This document shows, in pieces, positions 47,011-57,785 of a stretch of 64,000 nt of DNA; position 1 is the first letter of the stretch, and each line of letters opens with the position of its first letter. The notes below the pieces were generated by a model. The model saw nothing but the letters and a program-made list of their open reading frames with translations. It was not told the origin of the DNA and made no database searches. The translations under genes and the position numbers were made by a program. This DNA is from Buxus sempervirens (Eukaryota; Streptophyta; Magnoliopsida; Buxales; Buxaceae): positions 9,971,402 through 10,035,401 of the forward strand of contig OX387183.1 of assembly GCA_947561395.2 (NCBI GenBank). Reading direction: 5' to 3'.

Positions 47011-47806
47011 CTAGAACATATGTACAATCACTTGTAGTACAATTGCTACTAAAAGGAGTAACTTCAACCGTTTCATTTCCTTTCGTAGTTCCTCTCGTAG
47101 ACCCATTAATTCTTCTTGTAGGGATTTTAGATCCTCCATTTGGTCATTCATCTGGGTCATTCGTGAACTAAGATTGTCAATTGAAACTCTAGTTGAATCT
47201 TCAGACATGCCCATACTGGAATTTGTCTTCGTAGAACTGCATCCCTCATCCGTAACCGGAAGACTACACATACGTACAGGAGTACACCATTCGAAGAATT
47301 CGCATGATGGTTTTGATGTAGAAACCTACAATAGTGAAGTAATTTTTCATAAGACAAGGGGAAAAAATGACATTAATAAAAAATAACTATACTTACCATG
47401 ACCTTCCTAGCACATGTATAGAATAGTCTATTGGGATTGGCAGACGTCTCAGATACTCTTATAATAGCTTTCCTTTTACACTTACAAACACGACTTTCGT
47501 ATTTCAATTGACTAACACCACACGGTGCTATCGGCTCACACCATTGGAAAAAATTACAGGATGATTCAGAAGTTGTACCCTACAAGTCCATAGCTATATT
47601 AGTAGCACGAATAAGACATTTACTAAACACATAAATAAAGGGGAAGTCAAGATGATACTTACGGATAGATTTTTTCCACATGCATAAAACAATTTATTTG
47701 GGTGTTTAGATGTCTCTGATACTCTTATGATTGCTTTCTTTTTGCAGAAGCAGTTTTTGCTTTCGTACTTCAAGTCAAACACACTATTTTCAGTAGATGA
47801 TGCCAT
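47011..47806 (-). CDS. Double GRF zinc finger, coiled-coil, membrane-tail protein in the MULE
   Basis: Three exons on the minus strand, 47806-47663, 47579-47397 and 47325-47011, with GTAAGT donors and TAG acceptors, all in phase 0. They give 213 aa. Two GRF-type fingers are each split by an intron at the same point: CFCKKKAIIRVSE...FYACG with SCNFFQWCEP, and CKCKRKAIIRVSE...FYTCA with SCEFFEWCTP. Then a Ser/Thr linker, a leucine/glutamate-rich coiled coil (MTQMNDQMEDLKSLQEELMG on), and a C-terminal hydrophobic segment LLLLVAIVLQVIV. GRF fingers bind single-stranded nucleic acid in several DNA-processing proteins; the role here is unknown. The gene is open and spliceable although the transposase is broken. 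It converges with the transposase, as mudrB does with mudrA, but has no similarity to mudrB that I recognise. A captured host gene is the alternative. Confidence 0.8.
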
Positions 47807-48374
47807 GCCAATTTGAATAGACTAAATCCTACAAAACAAATTGCAAACTGTGATAAAATACCAAAATATGATTATAATAAACTGTGATAAATTCTGTGAG
47901 TTGGGCACAGACTGTATCGTGGTGAGGTGTAAACAATGGAATGAATAAGTTATTGCCATTGTGACTGTATCTCCCCTGTTCCTTCAATCTCTTTACACCC
48001 CTTCCATGGAATCAAATCCAAGTCCAAATCAAAAGTCAGTAACCACATCAACCTCTTTCATTAAAAGTTGTTGCCAAAAAATCACCAAAATACACAAATC
48101 CCGTTAGGATTAATCTACTTTTTGACCTTCAATTCACAAATTAACCTTTAACGTTGTGAACCCCACTAATCTTCGTTTGATTTTGAACCCCACTAGTCAC
48201 TTAGTCAAATGTCACCTTTTATGCACTAGTAATCACCTTTGTCACAATCTATGCACTAGTAATCACTCGTGAACCCCACTAGTCACTTGTAAAGTTGTGA
48301 TGAACAACTTGTAAAGAACCGGGTCGAGCTTTTCGATTACCAGACACAGACACCCTAAACGAAACGAAATGAAA

Positions 48375-48799
48375 CCGAAAATAAAAAACTCAATGAAACC
48401 CTAAAACCGAAAACGACATCAAAACCTAAAATCACAAACGAAATGAAAGGAAGAAGAAAACCAAAATCAAGTCGTTTGATTTAAACCCTTACCGGAAAAC
48501 CTCCCTCCGTTGGCAGCTCCGCGACTCGCGCTCGCTCGCTCCGGGTGCGTCAGAGAGAAGGGTTCTTGCGCGAAGGAGAAGGGGGAAAGAGAAGGGGGAA
48601 AGAGAAGGGCATGTCGCTTAAGAGCAGGGGCAATTTCGTCTTTGATAATTGTTAAGTTAACTCCGTCTCTCTCAAACTCACGGTGGGGGTGCAACGCGAC
48701 GGTTTCGATAAGCTTAGGGCTTATAAGTGATCAATTTGAAACCACAGGGGGTGTCCGTGCCCCCTCGCCATACCTCAGGGGGGTTATTGTAAATTTCCC
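48375..48799 (-). repeat. Right terminal inverted repeat of the 6.8-kb MULE
   Basis: Inverse of 41965-42390, with single-base differences such as AGCTTATCG for AGCTTCTCG and one fewer C in the outer C-run. Confidence 0.85.
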
Positions 48800-49734
48800 A
48801 TTAAAAAAAGTTAAACACTAACTTGCAGGGCATTATAAGAAATGATGAATATTATTTTTTGCATGCTTCCCAAGAGGCGTGTTTGTGTGTTCTTTTTTTT
48901 CCAAGATATTCCTTTGTTAGAAGTTTTCTTAACAAAAACCTAGTCAATGTGAAGAAAATCAGGAGAATGCAATGAACATTTTCCGAGAATTGAAAGTTAT
49001 TAATAAGAAAAGTGGGGCCCTCGATACTGTTTATAGTTATTGCCTTTCTCATTTTCCAACTGGCACCCCACTTTTTCGAACCGCCATCCCCCCAAATGCA
49101 TAAAGGTCAAGTGCAATTTTCCAAATTGAAAGCACCAGTCATAAAAAGGACGGTACATGGGGTGCAATGAATTTAACCTTTTTTATTTGTAGTGAATGAG
49201 TCAGTCTCCTCCGGTACCAGCACGAACCGTTGGGGGCATGCTCCATTTCATATGGGGCCCACAGCCGAAAGATCCCCCAGCCAGCCGGTGATATCACAAT
49301 ACTACTGGATCCTGGACTAGGAGTCGTTTCAACATGGGGTCCACATCCAAACCATATGCCAACCAATGGTGTTACCGGCTTTTGGGACAAGAGGAAAGTG
49401 GCATATGCCTTCAAGCGATGTTTAGCAAAAAGTGACGGTTGGGTTAACGGTAAAGTCATTGGCTTGTCATCGCCCAAGAGAGAATTGCTCGAGAGGCCAC
49501 TTCCAGCTCAGGCACCCTCATTTGAAGTTTGAGTCGCCGCATAATACGACGGCTCACGCGAGTCCAAAAAGGTAATCGATTTCATAGACATCACGGCGGT
49601 TTTTACGGTGTTAAAAATCATAGGAAGCATGTAGAGGAGATGGTTCGACCCGATATTCATTCAACCAATGAACCAATCGATTTTAAGCTGTCTCCCAAAC
49701 CCAACGATGGCAACCAGGCATGGATGAACTTATA
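48800..49734. other. Intergenic, no gene recognised
   Basis: Opposed reading frames at 49139-49532 match nothing known to me. GACGGCTCACGCGAGTCCAA at 49549 resembles the sequence just after the LTR end at 30322, so part of this may be retrotransposon-derived. Confidence 0.45.
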
Positions 49735-50070
49735 ACCAAGCATGAGCATAGGTGCACTTGTAACCAATCATGAGTTAACTTGTAACAAAGCATAAGTAGA
49801 CTTATAACCAAACATGGGTGAACTTATAAGTCCTATGATCAGACCTGTAATCCTACAGATTAAGTGACTTGTAACGATCACCCATCAAGGGAATTGCTCG
49901 CTCTTGTGAAGTTGACACCAAGCTGGGTAATAAAACCGATTGATTTTCTAGCTTGTGTGAAACAAGGGCTGAGCATTAGTACTGCTCACTTATGTTTGGT
50001 TACAAGTTCATTCATGCTTGGTTGCAAGTTCTCACATGCATAGTTACAAGTCCACCCATGCTTGGTTTTA
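49730..50070. repeat. Inverted arrays of a 22-bp repeat
   Basis: From 49730 a unit like ACTTGTAACCAAGCATGAGT recurs about every 22 bp (four or five copies to about 49830). From about 49992 the inverse TGCTTGGTTACAAGTTCA recurs three or four times to 50070. About 160 bp of unrelated sequence separates the arrays. The whole lies at the left edge of the region paralogous to 30855 onward and is absent there. Confidence 0.8.
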
Positions 50071-50539
50071 CTCAGCCCAACTTGCACCCCCAACAAGTGC
50101 CTCTTTTTCCTTGTCGGCAAACCCGAAACCCTACAGTAAAATAAAATAAACGACCGTTCGCACAAAATCTACAAAATCTAGCTTTCTCCTCTCCTAGTCA
50201 AAAACGCATTTACGTCTCTAATTGAACCGCTCAACAACACGCAAACAGCGTTACTGAACCAAATCGTCCCCGGCGATAATCTCGCCCCTTATTGCTTGTT
50301 CCTCAAGAACTAAAGATTCACGGCTGGTCTGATACTTAGCCCATCGATTCAAGAAACAGAAAAGAGAAAGAATATTGCAGAGACAAATTTTAAAAAAAGG
50401 AAATAATCGGACTCCCCCAATTCATTCATTGAACAAACGAGAGAGAAACAATCACAGGGTCTAAAAAAATCAAATACAAGCAAGAAGAGTCGAAAAACTC
50501 AGAGAAACCAAACTCCCCTTGACATGCTCTTCGATCCCT

Positions 50540-50791
50540 TCAGAAGCCAGATAAAATAAGAATCAAATCAGAAGTATCGACGCCTTTATACGCCTTGGAG
50601 CCGCACCTGTCGAGCCGGCCCGAGATATCGGCGACCGCGTTGCCCCCGGCAGCATGGTCATCGCTATGTGGGAGGTGTTGGTCGGAGTTCGCCGGAGGGT
50701 GGTAGTACATTCGAGCGGTTTGTGGGCAGTGAGAGTGAAACCGAGCCGCTATTCTCACCCCAGCATCCAAAATCTCAACGTACTTCCCCAT
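50540..50791 (-). CDS. Small plant-specific protein, copy 2 (83 aa)
   Basis: Twin of 32785-33036, same length and start [21 protein letters not shown] see four amino-acid differences: HHH to QHL around residues 38-40 (two changes), V to I in the ADxSG motif, and C to S in VDTCD. The reading frame, TATA box (TATAAAGG, minus strand, 50983-50990) and CT-rich leader are all kept, so it may be expressed. A leader upstream of the ATG is also open but is less conserved and has no better start. Function unknown. Confidence 0.85.
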   Translation of the reverse strand: MGKYVEILDAGVRIAARFHSHCPQTARMYYHPPANSDQHLPHSDDHAAGGNAVADISGRLDRCGSKAYKGVDTSDLILILSGF

Positions 50792-51160
50792 CAAGTTCTT
50801 CCTCTTCCTCTTCCTTCCTCTCTGTAAAAATCTGGATAGTAGAGAAGCCAGAGAAGAAAGAGAGATAAACAAACAAGAATGGAGAACCAGAGACCCAGAA
50901 CCACTAGAAAGCGTCCCAGATGTGAGATCCCATGAAAGGGAGAAACCCAAATTGCTTGGAGAGAAGACAAGCTAATTGCTTTCCTTTATAGCTCTCTTTT
51001 GATTTTTTTAGGTTAGGGTGAAGATAATATAAATTGCGAGTGCATGATGATTAAACTATAGAGGCCCATAAACACGACATCTGGACCATCACGTGAGTGG
51101 TAGAACATCATTGATTGGATGGGACGGGTTAGCACAGACTTGGATCGATAGTCTTAACTT

Positions 51161-51218
51161 GTTGGTCTTCGTACGGTTTTCTTTTTCTGTTTTTTGGTAA
51201 CGTTGGTCTTCGTACGGT
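51161..51218 (-). mobile_element. LINE-tail micro-insertion with 17-bp TSD
   Basis: GTTGGTCTTCGTACGGT occurs at 51161-51177 and 51202-51218, flanking 24 bp of T-rich sequence ending GGTAAC. The paralogue at 33396-33420 has the target only once, which shows directly that this is an insertion. Confidence 0.85.
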
Positions 51219-51333
51219 GCAAATTGTAAACATTCTCGTCAAATTTAAAGTTTAGTGATACTGTCTCAAAATAATTAAAATTGTAAAAATAGAAAATTTA
51301 TATGTTTATTTACAAAATATATACATTTATGTT

Positions 51334-52388
51334 TGAAAAACAGGGTTTTGACTCTAACAACACTTAGAGGGGGGTGAATAGGTGTAGAACAATGGAATAA
51401 AATTTTTCTATCAATTAAAGGTAAGTCCTTAATTAATAGACATGAACAAATCCTCAAGGTAATTTCAGAAAATCAAATAACTAATCAAAAGTAATTAACA
51501 AGCCACCTAAATTGCAAGCAAATAATTAAAGCATGTAAAGTAAGACAAAACAAGCAATTTGGTGACGAAGGGAAAATTCTATGAGAACTCTCACTAGAGA
51601 AAAACCCTCTGGGCTATGCAGAAGCCACCTAAAAGATCCAATATGAAAAGAAGACTTATAACCTGTAGTTCAGACGACTCAACATCCCTATGCTAGACTC
51701 TGTAACTCACAGACTTGAAAGTATCTGAGGAACTCCTCAGATTTGCTCCACAGCAACACTTCAGAACTTTGAAGATCTTCTCACACGATCACCCAAATGA
51801 ACTCGCCTGGTATCCGTAGGAACTCCCACGATCAATCTCCCCAACCTGGAACTCCAAGGTAAAGGAAGGAAGAAGAAAAGAAAGATTTTATGGCTCAAAA
51901 GATGAAAACCTAGAAAGGTTTTCAAAAGAGAAAAGGATATTTGGGGCTTCTAAAATGTGGCTCTCTTAGGTTTAGAAGGACCCTAATCCTATTTAGGTTT
52001 CCCAAGAAGTTTAAAGTCAATCCGAATTAAAACGAGTAAGTTATGTAATTTTTCGTAACTTTTCGGAAATTTTACTGTTTGAACGTTCGAATGCTCAGCA
52101 AACATCACCCTTTAAAAACTTAACGTTTGAACGACCAGAGAACATTGGTCAAACGCTGGCCTCGGGTTTCTTTGTAGAACATGAACGTTCGAACGGCCAA
52201 AGAACGTTGGTCAAACGCTACTCTCCAGAAATTGAACGTTCGAACGTTTATCAAACGTTGGGCATAATTTCTTCAATTTAACTCCGATTTTGACGCCGTT
52301 TGAACCATGTCTTCTTGGACTTAAACTAAACATTCTAAACACACTTTTTGGCACTGAATTAAGCCAAACTAAAATATTAAACCGAACA
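51334..52388 (-). repeat. 3' LTR (1,055 bp) of the nested retrotransposon
   Basis: On minus, TGTTCGGTTTAATATTTTAG to CCCTGTTTTTCA. It contains two to three units of a ~65-bp repeat around AACGTTCGAACGGCC (52080-52260). Confidence 0.8.
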
Positions 52389-53990
52389 AACTCCCCCTTT
52401 GGCTATTCAGTGACAAAACCATTAAAAACAAAACAAAATTAACATTCCAAGATGTTGTGAACCACCAAGCAACATCTGGAACTTACAAATTCAAATAAAA
52501 TCCTACAAAGCCTAATCTAAACAGACTCTACTTGAATCGGAACCTGTTACCTGTAACAAAACAACTCAAAGAAAACAAATACCTTGTGAAACGCATGAGG
52601 AATAAAAAAAATAACAATAAGCAATTCACATTCATGCATTAGTATCACAATCCACATGATATATACAATCATCATAAAGTATAACCAACATAAAGTTCCC
52701 CTTCAAAAATACCTACTCCCCCTTTTTGTCACAGAAATAGACAAAAGGAATAGAGAAGCCAGAAATACCAACTCCCCCTTAAAACTTGACAAAGTCTTGA
52801 AGAAGCACAAGCATGAACTCAAATGGCTAGAATAGAGAACAAAGCTGGAAATACTTTAAGGAAGATACACTCGAGCCAACTTAGATTAATAAACTGGACC
52901 AGAAAAAAATTAAACACATCTGGAAGAGATGGAAAACATAAAAATTTCTAGATTTCAACCCAAAACACCAATTCGCCTATTAAACCAACTCAAACGCATG
53001 AAAAAACACACTAAAAACATGATGAAACATGCCACGAGCAATGTTTCATAAAAACTCAAAATTTTCATATTTTTGAAAACTTTTTCACTCAAAATTCAAG
53101 TTTTAACAAAATAAAAAACCAATAATCCCAAATAACTACACAATGATGCAATTAAATCACAAAGTATGCTTGTGTGCAAGTACAAATCCAAACACAAATA
53201 AGTTTGCCTAAATTGGAACTTGGTGAAGAGGATTCATCCATTTATCAAGAAATCACATTATTACTCAAGTCTCTTTATGAATTAAAAAGAAACCTTTCAT
53301 GAATTTTGAGACCCAAAAAAAAATTCTGTTTTTGAAACTTTCTCCCCCTGTTTCTTACAATTCTTTTTGCACAAAGAGTAGTGTTCCTTAGAATATTTGG
53401 GGTTTATAGCTTATTCCATGGTTGTACTCCCTGTATTTTTCTTTCTTTTTGAACTCAAGATGTCTGGGGTTTACAGCTTATCCCAGAGTTCTTTTCATAT
53501 TGCTTTTTTCTTTAAACACAAGGGAGAAGTCTCTTTTTAACACAAGGTCACATGCTAGGATCTTTTAACTTAAGATAGACAAGAGTAAATCAAGAATTGC
53601 CTATCCACACACTCACCGAAAAAGATAAATTAAGCTTGTTTAATTGTATTTGGTGTGTGTAAGTGAAGTGCAAATACACACTAAGAGATTAATCAACCTT
53701 TGTGCATTTATATGAGATCATTGAAATAAATTTTACAAAACAATTCTTTTAAGTAATTAGTTTTCTCAATATAAAAATGTATTGTTTTCACAAAAACATG
53801 CTCATAACACAAATCACCAAAAAATAAAAAGAATAGAAAATCTTTTTGTATTTTTCTGAAAAATTGTAAATCAACAACAATTAAACTAAAATCAAAAACC
53901 AGAAAAATAAAAACAGAAAAAAAACATGCATGCAAAGGATAAGATAAGCATGATAAACAGGGCCAATGCATGCAACACAAATCCCAATCA
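52389..53990 (-). other. Internal region of the retrotransposon, non-coding
   Basis: A-rich on the plus strand, with phrases such as TACTCCCCCTTTTTGTCACA near 52725. No polymerase domain is recognisable; the region from gag to purine tract is far too short for one. Confidence 0.6.
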
Positions 53991-54515
53991 AGGAAGAGGA
54001 GTCAAATCACTCTTCTTCACCCAAACTTGTCTTTTAGAAGAGGATTTCTTGGTCAAGGAAACTAGTTGTTCAGAAAGAAGCCTAGTTTGTTCAGCTAAAA
54101 CCTTGACTTGTTTAGACAAATCCACATTGGATTGTCTAGAAGGAGAATTCCAAGATTGAGTAAGCTCTTCTCCTAATCTCCAGCAATTAGGACTTATTTT
54201 ACCTAGAACACCACAGTGGTGGCAAGTGGGAATGAATTTCTGAGATGTATTTTCCCAAGAAGGAGGTGCATGAGGTTGAGACCTTTTGAACTATTTGGTA
54301 GGCCTTTTTGCCTTTTTGGTCTTTGAATATGAAGGACTATCTTGAAATCCTAAACCTGTCTTATCAGTCACTGTTTGGCTCAAACCAAGTATATGATCAA
54401 GTTTTTGAGAACCAGAAGAGAAGTCTTGCAACTGAGATTTTGACTTCTCTAATTCAGATTTTAGAGACATGTTTTGAGACTCAAGAGTTTTAATTTTCAA
54501 CTTCAACTCACCCAC
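53990..54515 (-). pseudogene. gag remnant with degenerate zinc knuckle
   Basis: On minus, a coiled segment (MGELKLKIKTLESQNMSLKS at 54515 downward), then in another frame PTCHHCGVLGKISPNCW near 54183-54234, where the expected His of the CCHC knuckle is Lys, and QVWVKKSDL near 54010-54040. The order and the W-V-K motif resemble Copia-type gag. Frames are broken. Confidence 0.6.
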
Positions 54516-54954
54516 ATGTGTGTAAGCATCTCATTTTTGCGCTCCCGGAAGTGCCGAAAATGCAAATCCTAGACAGAAAGTCAAAACCTAAGGGGTGAAA
54601 AGTTGACTTTTTGATCAAGTGATAATTGACCACCTTGCCTTATCTCAATGGTTAGAGAATCCCGACACGGTTCCAACGCAACTGAGTTTGCTGGAATCGG
54701 AGTCCGGATGAAGGATCTATGAGCCGGTCAAACTTGAGGGGGAGTAGAAAGTTGACTTTCTGCTAAACCCCGAATCAACTGCTTAACCCTACGCCGATGG
54801 ATAGAGGACTCCGATACAGTTCTAACGCAATTGAGTTTGCCTGAATCGGAGTTCGGATGAAGAAGATGTAAGCAGTTGAAGTTCTATGGAAGCAGTGCTG
54901 GAAAACTGAACACGTGGCAAAAGTCTGCACACGTGGCAAGCAGCAGAGCAAAAA

Positions 54955-55215
54955 GGTCTCAGGGATTAAATTTGTAATTACCCAAAACAATGAAAAATAT
55001 CTCAAGGGTGAAGCTGCAGATATCCAAGGGTATCAGGGACTAGATCCATATGTATCAAAACTTGAGAAAATATCCCAGGGACCAATCTGTAAATATCCAA
55101 AAGTATCAGGGACTAAATCTGTAAATATAAAAAGTATCAAGGACTAAATCTGTAAATGTCCAAAGGTATCAGGGACTAAATTAGTAAAAATCCAAAGTTC
55201 CAGGGACCAATCCAT
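54955..55215. repeat. ~33-bp minisatellite in the LTR
   Basis: Units of the form TATCAGGGACTAAATCTGTA plus about 13 bp recur five or more times with drift. Confidence 0.8.
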
Positions 55216-55435
55216 AAATATTAGGATTTACTTATGATTGATGTCCCCTATGGACATGCATCACCCATGCATGCCACCCCTCATACATCTCTCTCTCCCT
55301 CTCTCTCCCACATGGGCATCATCACCATCATACATGCATGCATCATGCATACTCTTTCTCTCTCTCCCTCTAATGATTAATGTTCCCTATGCATGCCCCC
55401 CATGCATCATGCATCATCCATGCATGCATATCTAT

Positions 55436-55500
55436 CTCTCTCTCTCTCTCTCTCTCCCCCCATGAGCATCCATCCTTCATGCATGCACCATGCAAGCATC

Positions 55501-55550
<50 letters not shown>
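55436..55550. repeat. (CT)n microsatellites upstream of the LTR TATA box
   Basis: CT runs at about 55435-55456 and 55502-55547, with CATGCATGCAT palindromes around them (55260-55570). Overlapping Ser/Leu reading frames here come from the repeat. Confidence 0.9.
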
Positions 55551-57333
55551 CCCCCCATGCATGCATGCATATCACATGCATTACCCCCATTATAAAGCCC
55601 CCACCCACACCATACGTAGGAGGAGAGCTCACTTTTCATTCTCCCATTCTCTCCCACCCTCTCCAATTCTCTCTCCCAAGCTCTCTCCATCTCTCCCACT
55701 TACCTCATCTCAAGAAAGACCCCCATTCGTCCAACCCTTCTCTTACCCTTCCAAGCCTCCATCATCCCCCAAGGATCACCCCAAAACCACTATACCCTTC
55801 TCTCCTTCATTCCTTCTTCATTTTCAACCCAAGGGATTCACTTGGTGCCACTGGGAAGCTTGGGAAAGAACCATTGAAGTGCTGCTGGTGTGCTTTCAAG
55901 AGCTCAATACTCTTAAAGAAGTTGTAAGAACCCAAGGTGAGCTATTTTTCATCTTTTAATTGACATTTTTGAATATGAGAAGAGTATGAGTAATTTTATT
56001 TTCTCATGTCATATATTTATTGTTTTTTCTTTAAATATGGCATGTTAGATCATTTCATCTTAAGTTCGTATTCATTGTTTGTGTAAATAATTTCATGGCA
56101 AGAAAGGTAAGCCATCGATAGCTTAAAGAGAGGAAGATAGATCTTCACATATGGTTTTAAGGGTCCTAATACTACTACTCTAATGCTACTGTCTTCTCTT
56201 ATCTTTTGACATTGATTTCTTTTCATTTAAAAAGGAGAGTGTTCCTCTTATGCTTTATCTCATGTAACCCCCCTTCCCATCCTTCTTTAGATCACTTTCT
56301 TGTTAATCAAGTTGGTTAGACTAACGTGTGATACATGCACCCTCTTCCCCTATTGCTTTCGTGTGATTTACCATGATTTTTGCTCCACCATAGCTGCTGT
56401 TTTCTTTCCTAGCCAATGTGTTGCTGTCGTGTGTCTTGGTCCATCCCTCCCTCGCCTTGGTTTAGTTGCTGTTTTCGCATATATGAGCATGCCTAGGCTC
56501 TATTATCGACTGCTGTTCCCCTTGTCCACAGCACATCTTAGTTTGTGTAGCATGAAATACCTCTTGCTTGCTCTCTTGTGGGAAGTATGCAAGTGCATGG
56601 GCAACTCCTATGATCATGCTCCCATTCCCCACCATTTATATACACTTCCTACCCCCAAAAGCATGTCTCCACTTCCGTTAAGGGCTGCTGTCCCCCCATT
56701 TCTACAGCAGGTTTTTTGTTTTGTTACTTGTCACTTGTGTTGACATGGGATGTGTTATCTCTTGATTATTTGAGTGCAATGCATGCACCCCCCACCCTAG
56801 GGGTATGTTGCATCTTTGCTGCTGCTTTCGACCATACGAAGTCTCCCAACTTGGTTTGGATGTGTGCCCTAGGAGTATGTTGCACATTGACCTACTAGGG
56901 ATGTCTTTAGAGCTTCCTATGTGCCTTGTTATTTACATTGATTTCGCATGCCCATAGATCAGTTTTTTAGTCCTTGAACACAACAAGCACATGCATGCAC
57001 CTCTTGATGAAAGATAGGCCTCAAATGGAGCATGTTTTTAATTGATTTCTTTCTCTTTTATTGTTCATGTTGATTGCTGTTCCCTTAGGCTACAGATGAC
57101 CTGAACAGAGGTGCATGGCTTCTGTTCCCTTGCTGGATTTCATCCAAGAGAAAGGGGAGGGGAAGCCCCCCACCTATCCTTCACAATTTGGCTTGAAAAA
57201 CCCCAAAGGAGAGGCAAGTGGCTCTACCTTGACCACTGTGGGCCCACACAGGGGCCCACCCAACCATAGAATACCCTTAGAAAGTCTAAGGGCATGACCC
57301 AAGTGAAGAGATCCAAAAACAAGCCTTCTGGAA

Positions 57334-57478
57334 GCTGATCCGACAACTCAGGTCGGATCAGCTATGGATTGTATGTAGCCGGCCATATAGGTCGGCTACA
57401 CTATTCTCTGTGGGTAGCTGACCAGCAAGGCCGGCTACACGTCTGTTTTTGTGTAGCCAACCAGCAAGGCCGGCTACA
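57334..57478. repeat. Stem-loop cluster in the LTR leader
   Basis: Four stems in 145 bp: GCTGATCCGAC/GTCGGATCAGC (perfect), then TGTAGCCGGCC/GGTCGGCTACA, GTAGCTGACC/GGCCGGCTAC and TGTAGCCAACC/GGCCGGCTACA. Loops are 5-7 nt. Confidence 0.85.
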
Positions 57479-57785
57479 TTGTTTAGTTCATGTTCCCTAA
57501 TTTTCCTTGATCTTTGGTATGATTTGAATTGTTTTAGCCGAACCAAGCCAGCCAAAAGGGTTTCCGGATCACCTGGAAACCTGTAACGGGACCTAGACCA
57601 TTGGTCCAACTGGATATACAGTGGGCCTTCCAATGGGGCCCACCAAGCCCGACAAGCTCACTTTTGCCAAATAAAGATAATAAAGCTGAATGAGTGGGCC
57701 ACACCATCAGAGGCCCACCCAAGCCCAATTTTGAAGCATGTTAGTTTAGATTTAGGCATAGTTTGGCTGAGACCAAGGGCAAGGG

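Larger units (their letters stand above)
41965..48799. mobile_element. 6.8-kb Mutator-like transposon with ~420-bp TIRs
   Basis: The left TIR (41965 to about 42390) and right TIR (about 48375-48799) are inverted and nearly identical, from GGGAAATTTACAATAACC through GGTATGGCGAGGGGGCACGG to the CGTTTTTGATTTTAGG region. I saw only a handful of differences, so the insertion is young. The flanks ATTAATAA/ATTAAAAA are an approximate 8-bp duplication. It encodes a MuDR-type transposase (+) and, converging on it, a GRF zinc-finger gene (-), a layout like mudrA/mudrB of maize MuDR. A LINE fragment and a micro-insertion have landed inside. The transposase is broken, so it is probably not autonomous. 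Confidence 0.9.
50070..51333. repeat. Paralogue of 30855-33470
   Basis: Collinear with 30855-31027 plus 32483-33470, skipping the hAT-like element. It includes the twin 83-aa gene and its promoter. After about 51290 it joins sequence like unit A near 23655, then is interrupted by the LTR retrotransposon at 51334. Confidence 0.85.

Noticed and set aside
49139-49532. Overlapping ~100-aa frames on both strands
   Set aside because: No recognisable domain, no conservation visible in the window, and opposite frames overlap fully.
49730-50070. Possible CRISPR-like array of short repeats
   Set aside because: Units are nearly adjacent without unique spacers, drift in sequence, and occur in both orientations in a plant nuclear locus.
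55393-55959. Ser/Leu-rich reading frames
   Set aside because: They translate the CT microsatellites and CATGCATG repeats of an LTR.
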